NCBI GenBank assembly: GCA_015680685.1
Contig: MNCI01010871.1
Location: 4,240-68,239 of the forward strand
Length of the DNA stretch: 64,000 nucleotides
Reading direction: 5' to 3'
Origin: Gnetum montanum
Taxonomy: Eukaryota; Streptophyta; Gnetopsida; Gnetales; Gnetaceae
The position numbers and the translations under genes are program-made. Of this stretch, positions 1 to 11,269 are shown piece after piece. Each line of letters opens with the position of its first letter. Positions within the stretch are counted from its first letter, which is position 1. The notes below the pieces were generated by a model that was given only the letters and a program-made list of their open reading frames with translations, did not search any database and had not been told where the DNA came from.

Positions 1-205
1 AAATAATTGATCACTCATGACTTAATAACATAAAACACACCTCAACCAATGATCCACATGAGTGTTTTATTCGTAGATGAGATTACTTACACAAACATGA
101 AAATACAAACACACAGAAAGGATAAAAAGATAAAAAGACAAAAACAAAAAGTTGAAAAATGAAAAACTGAAAAACAAAAAAGTTGTAAAATTAAAGAAAA
201 TGAAA
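1..205 (-). other. T-rich post-gag tract and edge of conserved noncoding block, element A
   Basis: On the minus strand, just after the gag stop, there is a T-rich stretch of repeated TTTTTGTTTTT/TTTTCATTTTT motifs (about 205-100), then sequence homologous to the post-gag block of F (TCTATGAG, ACATGTGTT-like and TTATCAAGTCA-like stretches). No ORF is evident. Confidence 0.6.
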
Positions 206-213
206 AATGGCTA

Positions 214-2395
214 TTAATCCTGCTTGTTATTAGAATGAGGGATATCCCTCATAGCTAAACGGTTGTGGATGGCATGGATTAATAATTGACTACTAGAATC
301 CTTGCTTCTTGGAAATCTTTGGACTCGGTCAAACTTACCCCGTCGGGTTTCACACACTTGGTTATAAGGAGCATAGTGGGGCAATTTATACAATGTAGTT
401 CCTGGATAACGAGTTGACCCACTATGATGTTTAGGACCAAATGGTATGCAATGATTAATAATGAAGGTTGAGAATCCTTGCATGTTGGAAATATTGGAAC
501 TAGTCCATACTCATCCCATTGGGGTTCACACACTTGATTGTAGTAAGCATAGTGGAGCACTTCATACGATGTAGTTCCCAGATAATGAGTTGACCCACTA
601 TGATGTTTGTGACGTTAGATGGTATGCAAGGATTGGGTTGATGTCTCCCATGGTTGTGTTCATTGGGCTGTATAGTTGTTGGAGTGTTAGTTGGTGGCCC
701 TGATAAAGTTACATGAGGTGTTGGGTTCGAAGGTAAATGTGCACCACAGGGTTGGACTTGTGCTAGGTTGGAAGGTGCAGTGACCTCAGAATTGTGTTGT
801 CCCTTCCTATGGCCGTGTTTAAAGAAAGGACTCTTTTGATGTTGAGGAGGCTCTTCACTGCTGTTAGTAGCAGTAGCACAAGTGTTGTTCATGGGTTGCG
901 GTGGTGCAGGTACGTAAGGGATAGTTGGTGGCGATGTATTAGGAGGGAAAGGATGAGAATGTTGAAAGTTAGGAGAAGGATAAGATGCACAAGGTGGTGG
1001 TTGTGTTGGAGACACGGGTTGATAGTATTATGGGGAATAGTAGTGTGGTGAGATAAAGTATGTTGGCTCAGTTGGAGAAACAGGAGGTTGAACATGATAA
1101 GCATTTGGATTTAGAAAATATGAAGGGTGCCTCTAGTCTAAGGGTGGTCCCCCCCACAACTGGGATTGTTGCCACTTTGATCGAACATAGTATCTCTGTA
1201 CGAACTCTGGATGTAACGCATTTTCCTAATGCTCATATAAATGTGACAAGATTGGGCATTGACCCTTGGGACAATCGTACAGGCATATGTTGCATTCATA
1301 TGTATAATTGGCAATTGAGCTCTTCTTTTCTTTATCCCTTCTTTCCGATTGTCTAATGTTTTTTCCTGCTTCCTGGGTTGTCAAAACTTTATCTCCAATG
1401 ATGTTAATATATTCTTCACACTTTTGATTCATCCATTCCAACATCTTATTGATCTTTGCCTCAGCTTCTTCTAACAATTGTTGTATTGGTAAAGATGATG
1501 TTTCCACCTTGATATTTGTTGATCTCTCCTTGTTATGATCCTGGACCTTTGTTGAGTTGTGATTTTGGTCCCGTTGATGTTTTTCAACACTCTCCCATCT
1601 AGCCATTTCTCCTTCTTCTTTTGCTACCCGTTGAATAAGCTCTTGGATTTGGTGGGTTCGTAGGTTATATAGTTAACCTTGGGCATATACTCCTAAAGTC
1701 TCTTTACGATGTTATATAGTTTCATTATGTAGCCCATCAATGATATGATACATTAGCCTTTCCTCGGAAAACCCATGGCTTGGGCAATTGTTTAACAGTG
1801 CATAATATCTTTCCAAGGACATGTCCAAGGGTTCATGTTGTGCTTGTTTCCATCCTTGGATTTGTTTCCTCAAGGTTGACACTCTTACGTAGGTTTGATA
1901 TTTTTCATTAAATACTTCTACCATTGTTGACCAGCATCGTATCAAGTTTGGTTTTAACAATCTATACCATACTTTTGCTTGGTCAATGAGTGTCATAGGG
2001 AAGAGCTTAAGTTTTTGCCACCCATTATCAATGTTGTTCCATGTGCAGGCATCATAGAAGGCTAGTAAATGTTGTTGCGGATCTAAGTCATAGCCTCCTA
2101 AAAATGTAGGAAAGTTGTTTAAATTGAGCCTGGGTAGTCCGCTCTCTTTACGATGCCTACGGGAGATTCGAACAGCCCCTTGTATTTGCGTTAGGCTTAT
2201 ATTGGCCAGTGGGGGTTCATCATCATCGGGTAAGTTATGTCTTCTTGTGTTAGGATGACGTTGTTTTTGTTGATGTTTATAAGAAACCCCCACCTCAGAT
2301 TGTGTACTCCAATCTTCATCATCATATGGTTTGTTGGTTCTCCAATGAACTTCCTCACTAAGTGTGACATGATTATCATCTTGTAGGAGAGGCAT
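214..2395 (-). pseudogene. gag: gag of element A, interrupted
   Basis: Capsid/nucleocapsid polyprotein that would package element RNA in the cytoplasm. The start at 2395 follows the PBS and leader and opens a 227-codon stretch (2395-1712). That stretch holds the retrotransposon gag core: motif LPRLNLNNFP, then GGYDLDPQQHLLAFYDAC, WYRLL, FNEKYQTY and HGFSEERLMYHIIDGL. The same frame continues through stops to about 500 (1606-1226 has a coiled helix plus a C-x2-C-like NICLYDCPKG segment; 1015-500 is proline/histidine rich). The end region is shifted by a 176-bp tandem duplication. The final peptide MRDIPHSN matches the C-terminus of F gag (MGDTPHSN). No protease motif is visible. Confidence 0.87.
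266..619. repeat. 176-bp tandem duplication in the 3' end of gag A
   Basis: Two diverged direct copies, about 266-441 and 442-619, share GAATCCTTGC, TTGGAAAT, CACACACTTG and GAGTTGACCCACTATGATGT in order, mostly at a spacing of 176 bp. Element F has one copy at the corresponding place (about 42500-42770). The unit is not a multiple of three, so it shifts the reading frame. Confidence 0.8.
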
Positions 2396-2511
2396 GATTA
2401 TGTGTGAATTTAGATGTGACTTTTTTAATTACTTCTTCTTCCTAAGAGACATATCTTTAAGTTCTTTATAGCGACCTTGTATGATATAACTAATCTAGAT
2501 AACTAGCACCA

Positions 2512-2529
2512 TCCCCGGCAATGGCACCA
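2512..2529 (-). other. Primer-binding site of element A (tRNA-Asp type)
   Basis: On the minus strand this reads TGGTGCCATTGCCGGGGA. The plant tRNA-Asp 3' end would pair with TGGCGCCGTTGCCGGGGA, so there are two mismatches, both CpG-type transitions. It lies one base inside the LTR end. This PBS class is typical of Athila/Tat elements. Confidence 0.85.
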
Positions 2530-2530
2530 A

Positions 2531-3499
2531 TGATGAGTGGCGAGGTACCCCTACACTCAAGCATAAGAAATGAGCGTCATAGGCGCGATCAGGTCGAACT
2601 CCGCAGATGGACTAGTTGTGGCACCTAGATAGTTAGCCTTAGGTTGCAGTTCACTGTCTTCCCATCTAGACTAGTTTTGCATATGTCACGTATGGTTTAG
2701 TCTAGATGAGGTGTATGATATGTTCTAATTCTAACGCTACTCTTGAAGGCAGTGGAAAATAATACTAACTAAGCTAAGCTAGGAGGAAAAGGGTAAAAAA
2801 ATCTAATCTAGCCTAAGTGAGATGAGCAACCGATTCTTTGATCAACCGTACACATCTTAGACCTCATGCACGACTACCACTGGGACTACCAAGCATAGAT
2901 CCTAGGTACGCCACTGGGATTACCAAGCGCAGATCCCAAATACGCCACTGTGTTACCAAGCGTAGATCCCCCTAGCTACACCACTGGGCTACCAAGCAGT
3001 CACACTTAAATGCTCGTAATCAATTCGTACTCGTTCCGCTTCTAGGAGTTTAAGGGTAAGAGATTAATCGCGATGAGCAACCGATTCCTCAACTAGCCAT
3101 ACACATCCGTAGATGCTTGTAGTCAATTCGTACTCACACCGTGCTATGAAAGCAATAAATAACATTAAATAAATAAACTAAGTGAATGCTGCAATGATGA
3201 AGTAATCTCGATCTTTATTGTTGGTCATGTGCGTGTCCAAGTACGGCACACTCGAATAAAGACACTGTACAATTACATTCACCACACTGCGGGCAAACAC
3301 GGGAAAAAATCTAACTCTGGAGGGATCAAATTGTCAGAGCTTTGCTACTCTAAAACTGGGATTCCGAATGAGGGAGAGCTGCCTCTTATTTATAAACATA
3401 CTACGATATTGCGTATGCGATATCACGGGGGATGCGATATCGCGTCGGCTGTGATATCGCGTACGCGATATCGCGGCCTGTGCGAGCTGCGTCTCATCA
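2531..3499 (-). repeat. 5' LTR of element A (969 bp)
   Basis: The segment has inverted termini TGATGAG and CTCATCA and lies one base from the PBS. The outer (U3) end holds a dense array of GATATC-centred palindromes, including a 20-bp perfect palindrome at 3453-3472, followed on the minus strand by a TATA box. The body aligns by eye with the two LTRs of element B: shared stretches around the CTACACTCAA, CCGTACACA and ACCAAGC motifs. Confidence 0.93.
3386..3499 (-). promoter_or_regulatory. U3 promoter of LTR A: palindrome array plus TATA box
   Basis: On the minus strand the LTR opens with about 90 bp carrying several GATATC/AATATC palindromes embedded in CG-rich context (for example GATATCGCGTACGCGATATC at 3453-3472). 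A TATA-like TTTATAAATAAG follows at about 3385-3397. U3 is therefore very short, and the palindromes sit where an enhancer or activator site would. Binding by any factor is inferred. Confidence 0.65.
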
Positions 3500-3639
3500 T
3501 TATTCATATAATAAATTGCTTGATATAATTAGTTTTTTCTAAGTATTTGTATAACAAATCAGATGGAGGACAAATTCTTATGTGAGTCAGTTCAAAAATG
3601 CCTTAGTTCGCTAGCTTACAAATATGGGTGGTATGCACC

Positions 3640-5009
3640 TGTTGATGCGTAAATTTTGGACACGCGAACACTTGTGAAAACTCGTTTTAGGAGACTATCG
3701 CCTAGGGCACCTCCCGTATGGGTAAGAAAATCCAGAAATAGTCTTAGCTGGAAAGGGCCATGTGACAATAATAATAATCATAATATTTTAAGCAAAATAT
3801 TAAAAACTTAAATTTGATTTTATGAAAATTCTATTAAATCTTGGAAAACATATTAAAATAATTAAAAATCAAAATTAAATATTTGTGTGGTTTTTGAGTA
3901 AAATAAATGACAAAAAAAAAGATAAATTCAAATTAAAATTAAAATTTAGTTGGTGCTCTAAATAGAAGGAAGATTCAACCACCGTCTCCAGATAGAGGTT
4001 AGATGTCCCAAAAGAGGCCCTGATCGCTGCTGAGTGTCAGCTACACCTATGATGACAGCGACCTCCTCCAACTTAATCTTTTATATTCAGTCAAACAAAG
4101 TATACAAATATTCTGTATGTTGTAGAAATAAAGGAAGATAAGATAAAGCACCGAGACATAGTTTAAGTGAAAATAAAGTTACATACAAAACCCAAATTCA
4201 AGATAACCTCATATGAAAAAAACAAAAAAGCAAAAAGTATATAAACCAAAACTAAATTGCAAGGATCCATGAAATGGATAAATTGTTCAAAATCAAAGCA
4301 CAGATTCAGATAAAACGGAATTCAAAGACAAAATCCTTATTAGAGGAAAACCTCAGAAATTAAAGTAAACCGTCAAGATCCTCGTTACTCATGCGAAGAT
4401 CCCAACAAGGTGATCGGAACAGAAAATCCTACTCAAAGTCCTGATTCAAAAAGAACGATAAACATATTTCGCAATCGATTATAGGATTCAAAATGCGGAT
4501 AGCAAAACAGAGATAAAAACCCAATCAACTGAATCAAGGAAAAACAAGGAACAGAGAAAGATGCACTGAGAGAAAACAGGTGTTGCCCCCTCTGGCCTGA
4601 GAAACCCGTCCTCTATGCCTCTAGATCTGCGTCTCCAGACTCCCCACCTCCTCTCTCTTTATAGCAGCCCTGAGGGAGACAACCCTAACCCTAAACCTCC
4701 AGTCATCTTTACCATGTATTATTTTTGCTTTTTTCTGGATTTCTGTTTATTGGTCATTGCTAGTTGTTGCTCTTTTTCTCATATCGCTGCTGAAAAAACA
4801 AAACAGGATCATCCTTATGGGTGGAAGCTTGTTTGACGGTTTAAAATCTATTTTTTTTATGGGCCAACTAAGCCCACCAGCACATGAACAATGGCCATGT
4901 GCAAGCTCATGACACTCTATTTTTAAATTTTAAATTTTATATTTTTTTTTTATATTAAACTCGTTCAAACAAGGCCCTATGCCTAGCATGAGCGAGGTTG
5001 GCCTCAACA
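3640..5009 (-). repeat. Solo LTR of a separate LTR-retrotransposon family (1370 bp)
   Basis: The termini are TGTTGATG and CTCAACA (TGTTGA/TCAACA inverted ends). The flanking five bases are identical: GCACC at 3635-3639 and GCACC at 5010-5014. There is no PBS, PPT or internal coding sequence next to it. This is the signature of unequal recombination between the two LTRs of one insertion. The minus strand carries a TATA box at about 4657-4663 followed by a GA-rich stretch, so the minus strand is the likely sense. It is less AT-rich around 4560-4700 and unrelated in sequence to the other LTRs here. Confidence 0.92.
4655..4666 (-). promoter_or_regulatory. TATA box of the solo LTR
   Basis: The minus strand reads GCTATAAAGAG, followed by a purine-rich stretch. 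The position about 350 bp into the LTR is reasonable for a U3 promoter. Activity is inferred. Confidence 0.5.
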
Positions 5010-5014
5010 GCACC

Positions 5015-7432
5015 AAATGTCGAAATGGCCTTGTACCATTTTCATTGTATTTTACAGAAAAATTTATTGGAGGGCTAAATCAAAACAATCCAACCGCCTA
5101 TCATAACATATGAAGGAATAATGTATGAATACAAGATTTTGAAAAACATGCAGGTTTACTCATGATTGCTGTTTTTGCTATTGGAATTGTGTGCAAAGAT
5201 CTCCGGGTTTTCAAATTGAATACTCAATAACATCTAATACCAACCAGAAAAAAAAAAAACGGATATCGAACATTGATAAAACGTGAGAGACATCAACTTT
5301 CAATTATGGGTTAAGTACTGAAAAATGTTGCGTGGTCAATCAGAGTGGAACGCAGTAGTCGACAAATATACAATCTAAAATATGTTTGCTTCAGTATTTT
5401 AAATGATGTCAATAAAATGCTACGTTTTTTTTCAGAAAATACTCAATTGCATGATCAGTGTGTTTTTTGGCTAGAATAATACTGCTAGTACCAGGCTTTT
5501 AAACTTGGGTGTAGATCGTATGAGCACACCAACTGAGCTGCAACAAAATTGTTTAATTCAGTATTTAAATGATGGTAAAAAAAAATGCTTTAGTTTTTGA
5601 GAGAATACTCAATTGCATTCATCTCTGGTGCCAGGCTCTGAAGTTTCAATTTAGATACGATACAGATCACATGAATGCAGGCTGCTACGCCTGCCTTCAT
5701 TGCAGTCCTATCTTCATCTCACGACGCACATTATGATTGTATATAACATTAGGATACAACTAGTGACCGAAATTGAGGTTCTGCTATGTGGAAATCGTTT
5801 TCCTTATAACTAACACGCATGTCATGGAGTATTAGCAAAGGTTAAAAGGATAATGGGTGTACCAGACATGCTAAGCCCATATTTCACTTGGGTTTGCTTT
5901 TTGTTTGTCTTTGGCTTTAAAAGAAATTTTATGTTGATTTGGGAGGATGTGGTTATACTTGACTATAGTCTAAACTCTTTAGTTTATTTTGAGTGTTGGT
6001 CAATCGTCTTGTGCCTACATGTGCATCTTTTTGATGACGCATAAATTTTTGGCCATTTATACCATATTTTAATCAATATTTTGCACCAAAGAAAATGTTG
6101 TTGAACCAGGAAGTTTGTTGCGCTGCAATAAGTAGGTAGGTTTCAGGTTTAGGATATGCTTAAGGAAATGCCATCTTTACTGCACCGTTTTCTATATTTT
6201 TGAGTGCCAGAAGAAACAATAATGGCTACACATGCAAGATTATGGAAATGGATGGATGAAAAATACAAAAATAAATCAAAGAAAAACATTTGTTGACATG
6301 GGTACAAGACCTTTACCTAATTATTTTAAATGGGATTCAAAGTTTCAGCATTCAAAGTTTCTTGAACCTGAAGATTTACTTTTGAAACTGAAAGACGGTA
6401 TTTATATGTAGATCTACTTTATAAAATGTATCTGAAGGTATTAACTTTTTTTTTAACAATTAAAGCAATCATTATTCTTAAGAATTACAAAATTTTTTGA
6501 AATTTTAAAAAATGAAAGTTAGGTCAGAAGAAATTTTATTGAAGGTTAAGTCAATATGCTTAAAAAGTTTATAGGAAAAAGAAAGGGTGATAAAGAATGT
6601 AATAATTAAGCATTAACTATGGAATGCATAAATCTAATTTGGCAGTAGAAGAAAGTTTCTAAAAGACCATAAACCATATAGTGTAAATAATAATGTAAGA
6701 TATATGAAATTTTTATAAAATTATTGACAACTTTTCATAAATAAAGTTTCTCTAAGTAATTATATTCTATTTCAAAAAAAAAATCAACAAAAACCTATTT
6801 TACCATGAGGTAAATTGCATAACTTGTTGGATGAACCAAGAGACTTTATAACTTACACATGACAGAGAGCTAAAAAATTAGTTTATAGAAAATTTGAAGA
6901 TGTAGGATTGTAAAATGGGTAGATAATTAATTTGTATAAAGACTTGGAAAATGGATGATGGACTTTGAAATGCTCTGAACATTTAGTGGATAATTAATAG
7001 AGTTGTTCTTTTTAAAAAAGGCAGCAAAAAAGATTTAAAGAATCACATATTGTTTACTACAATAAAGAAGCTAAAGGTTGGGAAAAAAACCATTTGTCTG
7101 CTTTGTTTACATCCCTCTGTATTTCATTTGGTTATGAGAGAAAAATTATGAAAGATTTATCAAACCTAAAGTCAATTTTGATTACGCATTGTTGTTAAAA
7201 ATTCTACAATGAAATCATTTTTGAACTAAAGAGATGACAATAGTGTAGAATCTTGATAGTTTTACAATAAAAAAATTGAAATTTTATTACGTTTGTAGAC
7301 TTGTTGTATCAGTTGCATCTTATTACAATAATATTGGAGTAAAGAAACTATACAACTTTTAATTTTGTAAATAATGTAGCATTAGTAATATTTCTTTAAA
7401 TTTTTTTATAGGGCAAGATGGGAAAGGGGGGA
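5015..7432. other. Unassigned AT-rich DNA
   Basis: No recognisable gene or element. Short ORFs (such as 5853-6044) have no family features. It contains a diverged direct repeat (5380-5690) and homopolymer A runs near 5250 and 6770. It may be old, decayed retroelement sequence; a PPT-like purine run sits at its right end. Confidence 0.5.
5380..5690. repeat. Diverged tandem duplication in intergenic DNA
   Basis: Two copies share CAGTATTTAAATGATG-like sequence (5392 and 5559), AATACTCAATTGCA (near 5440 and 5604) and CCAGGCT (5491 and 5631). The copies are about 140-167 bp apart with indels. No function is suggested. Confidence 0.65.
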
Positions 7433-8226
7433 TGTTGAACCTAAAAAAATAATATTGATAATAAGGAATAAAAAACATTTAGAGTATATCACAAGCTTAA
7501 CATTGGGTAGAGAATGTAAAAATTGATATGGAAAGGAATACTTTCCAATTATATGGTGGCCTTAAGTGTACAAGTTTATTGTCACGTCCCTCTTTCCAAT
7601 GAAAGGGCACATTGTAGGGTGTTAGAACCCTTAAACAATTGTAATATAACTCAACTAGAACTTTATAACTCAACATTTCCCTCCACAATCAAACCCATAA
7701 CTTGAAGTTTTCAAATCAAGAGTTACCACTAGGTTAAATCTCATTGTTAAAGGACACGTTATAATTATAAGCATGTCTCTTGAGATACCCTTTAGGGATT
7801 TAACCTGAGGTATTTATACCAAATAATTAGAGGTCATGTTAGTATGGAGTTATGGAGCTAGTAAAAGGTGAGTAATAGGTGTCGAGTAAAGTGGGATAGG
7901 AAGGGACTTTGCCATTTCTCTTGGCTAGGTATAGACCTAACCATGTTGGTAATGTTGAATTGCATTTAAGGAATAGTTGCAGAAGGAAGATAATCACACG
8001 AAACTCTTGGAGCATTTCCTAGAGACAGTCATTTTCATATTTTCTTATTAATGTAGTTTTCTTCCACTTTCTTTTGTATTTTCCTTATCATGTTCACTAT
8101 GCATAATGTTGAATGTAACATATATTTGACATTAGGAATGACATTCAAGAATGTGATGTCACAATAATAATTGATAAATTTGAAAAATAAAATAAAGGAA
8201 AATTAATTGTTAGTTTGTAGGATAGT
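7422..8226 (+). repeat. Possible 3' LTR start with polypurine tract (old, unclassified)
   Basis: A purine run GGGAAAGGGGGGA (7420-7432) is followed by TGTTGAACC at 7433, the layout of a PPT and 3' LTR start. A TATA-like GTATTTATACC is near 7811. No matching 5' LTR, TSD or pol was found, and the right end cannot be set because element K's LTR begins at 8227. Tentative. Confidence 0.3.
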
Positions 8227-9108
8227 TGATGAGTAGTGAGCGTTCCCAACATCTAACCATAGAAATCATACAAACGTATTTGTGCAACCTAATTGTAATC
8301 CACTAGTGGGACAATATGTGTTGTAACTAGTTAATATGAAGATTGTTAATTATTTATTTTTCTACTAGATTTAGTGAAGCTCAAAACATATCATTTAACT
8401 TGTAGTAAGGCATATGATATGATGGTGTGGTTTAGCTTAAATGGTGTAAAAGTAAAACATAGTAATTAAGATTAAATATAATCAACTAAGAAATAAAAAT
8501 AATAATTACTAATCTAGCCTAAGGAAATAACTATCTAATCCTACTTTTCCATTCATGTCCTAGGCTAATACAAATGTTATTGGGACTACCAAGCAACTTA
8601 CTACTAGATGAAAGAATCGATGTTATTACTAGGTTATTAAACAGTTGTACTTAATACTTGGAACCAATCGTACTTATTTTGCTGAACTACTAACATATAG
8701 TGGAAACATAAGTTGCATTGGAAATATAAAATACATTGGAAAATAAATTCCAATGGAAAGTAAATCTATTCTAGGTGATGTACTACAATGATCATAAATA
8801 TTTGTGGTCTTTATTTCCATTCATCAAGCATGTCTAGGTAAGCTTCACTTGAATAAAAATGTTGTACAACTTCTTATGATCACACTATGGATAGTCATGG
8901 ACTAACCATAAAATCATAGAAATAAACTATGAGAGTTTGGATAAGAATGTATAAAAAATAAGTTTAGTATGATGGGTGATTTCTATTTATAGACATGACA
9001 AGGCCCAGATACATTATATCAACAACATTGTAGATAGACATATGATGTTGTAGTACAAGTACAATATTATAGGTATAATATTGTATTTGACTAATACACT
9101 ATTCTTCA
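8227..9108 (-). repeat. 3' LTR of element K (882 bp), strongly diverged
   Basis: Starts TGATGAGTAGTGAG and ends ATTCTTCA (decayed CTCATCA). Order and content match LTRs A and B: ACCATA-rich start, GGTTTAG, AATCTAGCCTAAG, GACTACCAAGCA, a TATA-like TTTATAGACATGACA, and a terminal palindrome cluster here of TATAATATTATA type. No second LTR was found. Confidence 0.78.
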
Positions 9109-9361
9109 CACCTCCACAAGTGCCTAAAAAATCATCCTCAAGTTAAATAAAAGTGGGATAAATTTTATTACAAAATTGTAGAGGTGATATACCTAACTGG
9201 CCTAACAAGCAAACAAATAGAAAACTAACTAGTTGACTCAACTAGAATGTTGCATAGCATCTTTTATTTCAATGAGTTACAAAACCACAAAAATCATTTG
9301 AGCACATGACAAAAAATAAAATAAAAATTTCATGACCTTCAAAAGAAGTTGATGTAGGTCT

Positions 9362-9652
9362 TCAAGTGATGCCTAATGGTGGTGGTTCTTCTTGCATTGG
9401 TGGTTGATGATGTTGCTTTCCAAATGCTATAAGTCTCTTCATGTTGAAATAATCTAGCAAGGCTCTAAGCTTCTCTTAATTTTCCCTTGGATCATTCACT
9501 AACCATGTTAGATTAGTAAGAGTTTCTATTGTTGTCACTTTCCAGGGGCATAGTAATTATGGAAGTAATTTATTTTGCCTCAACATACCAAGTTTCAAAC
9601 TCATTTCTCTCAATATCAAAAGCTCTAACTTGTATTTATCTTGGTAGTTGTT
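9362..9652 (-). pseudogene. ORF2 of element K, C-terminal fragment
   Basis: The minus-strand translation gives the ORF2 tail, aligning with F and G: a tyrosine-rich helix, then a WKVTTIETL-type segment, NDPRE, LRALLDYF and a closing EEPPPLGIT before a stop at 9362. The same order (HDPRMEEEKL, ALLDRY, EELLPLGT) is seen in G near 49035-49145. It is separated from the rest of ORF2 (16904-19155) by element B. The function of ORF2 is unknown. Confidence 0.78.
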
Positions 9653-10532
9653 TGATGAGTGACGAGATACCCCTACACTCAACCATATGAATACAAGAGT
9701 AGCATGGGCAATCCGGTCAAACTCCGTAGAATAAGTGTCTACACGCCCCATGGAACACTTAGGATTAATCATTCATTGTCTTCCCAGACTTACTTGTAGT
9801 TATCACAGTCTATGGTTAAGTAAGTCTGAGGTATATGATTTTAATAGTTTTTATGTTTTATGTCTCCTATGCCAACAAGGTGAAGGGTTGAAGAGACTAA
9901 CTAACTCTAACTAATGGACTAAGTCTAAATTACCTAGCGTCAGCATCCGTTCCCACTTACCGTACACACCCTGAACCGATGCAACCATGGCTACCAAACG
10001 CTAATCGTTGCTGGGATCACCACGCATAACGCACATGCTCAAAGTGGTCATACTGAGGCACTTAACTAGGAGGAGAAGGTAAGAGAATCTAATCTAGCCT
10101 AAGTGTGGTGAGCATCTGTTCCTTGATCATCCGTACATATCCTTAAATGCTCATAATCAAGTCGTACTCATTCCGCGTTACTAGGAGATAAGGGTGAGAG
10201 AGAAAGTAATAAATAACATTAAATAAAATCCTATTCCATGCACTCCAAGGTTTATCCAAGAAGTTCATTTTTATTTCCGTACACAACTTTTGTTCAGGTA
10301 CAATGTTGCTCAAATAAAGATCCGTTCACTTTAGGACTCCTACTGCAAGCACATGGAAAATATTCTATCTCTGAAGTGATCAATCTACTAGAGTTTCCCT
10401 ACTTCTAGCCTAGGATGAGGAAAGAAGGGAGAGCTACCTCTTATTTATAGATATGATGACGCACCACAATATTGTGTACACAATATCACATGGGATGCGA
10501 TATCATGATGGCTGTGATATCGCGTCTCATCA
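9653..10532 (-). repeat. 3' LTR of element B (880 bp)
   Basis: Has TGATGAG/CTCATCA termini and aligns along its length with 15974-16903. The U3 palindrome array (about 10460-10532) has fewer units than in the 5' LTR, which accounts for most of the 50-bp length difference. Confidence 0.94.
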
Positions 10533-10541
10533 TACCCCCAT
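10533..10541 (-). other. Polypurine tract of element B
   Basis: The minus strand reads ATGGGGGTA immediately before the 3' LTR. The same ATGAGGGTA/ATGGGGATA motif precedes the 3' LTRs of F, G and H. It primes plus-strand DNA synthesis in this element class. Confidence 0.85.
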
Positions 10542-10699
10542 GACTGAATGAAAACTCGTCCTCGAGTTCCTTACAAAATATTGGGAAGGGATGGGATTAT
10601 TGACTGAATGGAACTAATGGGATGACTTGTGAATGGATCATCATTACAAGACTTAACAAAACTGGTGTTCTTAACAACAAGAGCGAACACCTTATTACA

Positions 10700-10891
10700 T
10701 TGACATCAAGCCTCATTTGGTAGCTGAGAAAGAGAGAGAGAAAGAAGTGTTGCTACTGCTAATGCCAAGATTGCACCTATCGTTGTCCATTCGTAAGTGC
10801 GCTATTGATCTTTCCCCTTGCATAGTTTCTTCAGCACTACTCCATTCCAAGTGTTTGCTCCAAATCCAATCCGTTGTTGTATGATCGCCAT
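10700..10891 (-). pseudogene. ORF2 stub of element B
   Basis: The minus-strand ATG at 10891 is preceded by GTGTGTGTAG, the position and acceptor-like context of the ORF2 start in F, H and J. Only about 29 codons follow before a TAG; the ORF2 body is missing. Downstream (10560-10700), the region that normally separates ORF2 from the PPT is kept (AAGGAACTCGAGGACGAG; compare AAGAACTTGTTCCTCA in G). B has therefore lost most of ORF2. Confidence 0.6.
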
Positions 10892-11269
10892 CTACACACA
10901 CAACACAATTTGATATTAGCAAGGGTAAATGAATCATCATGTATTTAATACCTTGCTTTGGTGTAAGTCCATTGGCTAGGTTGTGGTATGGCTAATTGCA
11001 GATTTAGGGATATAATATTGATGACTATTGAAGGTGTATGGGTTAGGAAAAAATCAAAAAAAATGGGGCTAGGAGAAAATCAAAAAAATCGAGCCCCATA
11101 CCCCCATGACTAATTGCGAACCTCCGGTAGCGTTAGAATGGAGAAAGAAAGAAAAAGGAATAAGAAAGATAGATAAAAAGGGATAACTATAGCATCAATG
11201 AAATGGATGTCAATAAGGAAATGAACAAAATAAAATTAATTGCAAAAATTTTTAAGGCAAAGAAATTAA

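Larger units (their letters stand above)
1..3499 (-). mobile_element. Element A, partial Ty3/gypsy (Athila/Tat-like) LTR retrotransposon
   Basis: The 5' part of a minus-strand LTR element that continues beyond the left edge. Reading leftward: 5' LTR (3499-2531), PBS (2529-2512), decayed gag (2395-214), then the T-rich post-gag tract and the start of the conserved noncoding block. No protease or pol is seen between gag and the post-gag tract, so A looks like the gag-only F type. The first 60 bases match, in reverse complement, the post-gag block of element F near 42900-42980. The second LTR and TSD lie outside the window. Family assignment rests on the gag and the tRNA-Asp-like PBS; clade placement is inferred. 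Confidence 0.88.
8227..9652 (-). mobile_element. Element K, left part (3' LTR and end of ORF2)
   Basis: The older host element into which B inserted. The 3' LTR is at 8227-9108, the PPT on the minus strand at 9109-9117 (GTGGAGGTG), then the C-terminal end of ORF2 up to 9652, where it stops at B's TSD. It continues at 16904. K's 5' half is not identified. Confidence 0.82.

Noticed and set aside
3400-3480. CRISPR-like or satellite array
   Set aside because: The units are palindromic, imperfectly spaced and confined to LTR U3; no spacers.
4682-4697. Two telomere-like CCCTAA units
   Set aside because: Only two units, inside a solo LTR; not a telomeric array.
4615-4836. 73-codon ORF with a hydrophobic stretch
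   Set aside because: It lies within the solo LTR in the antisense direction to its likely transcript; no conserved relative seen.
8241-8251. CCCAACA as the right end of a copia-like LTR starting at 7433
   Set aside because: These bases lie within the K LTR, which starts at 8227 and aligns with related LTRs; no TSD fits.
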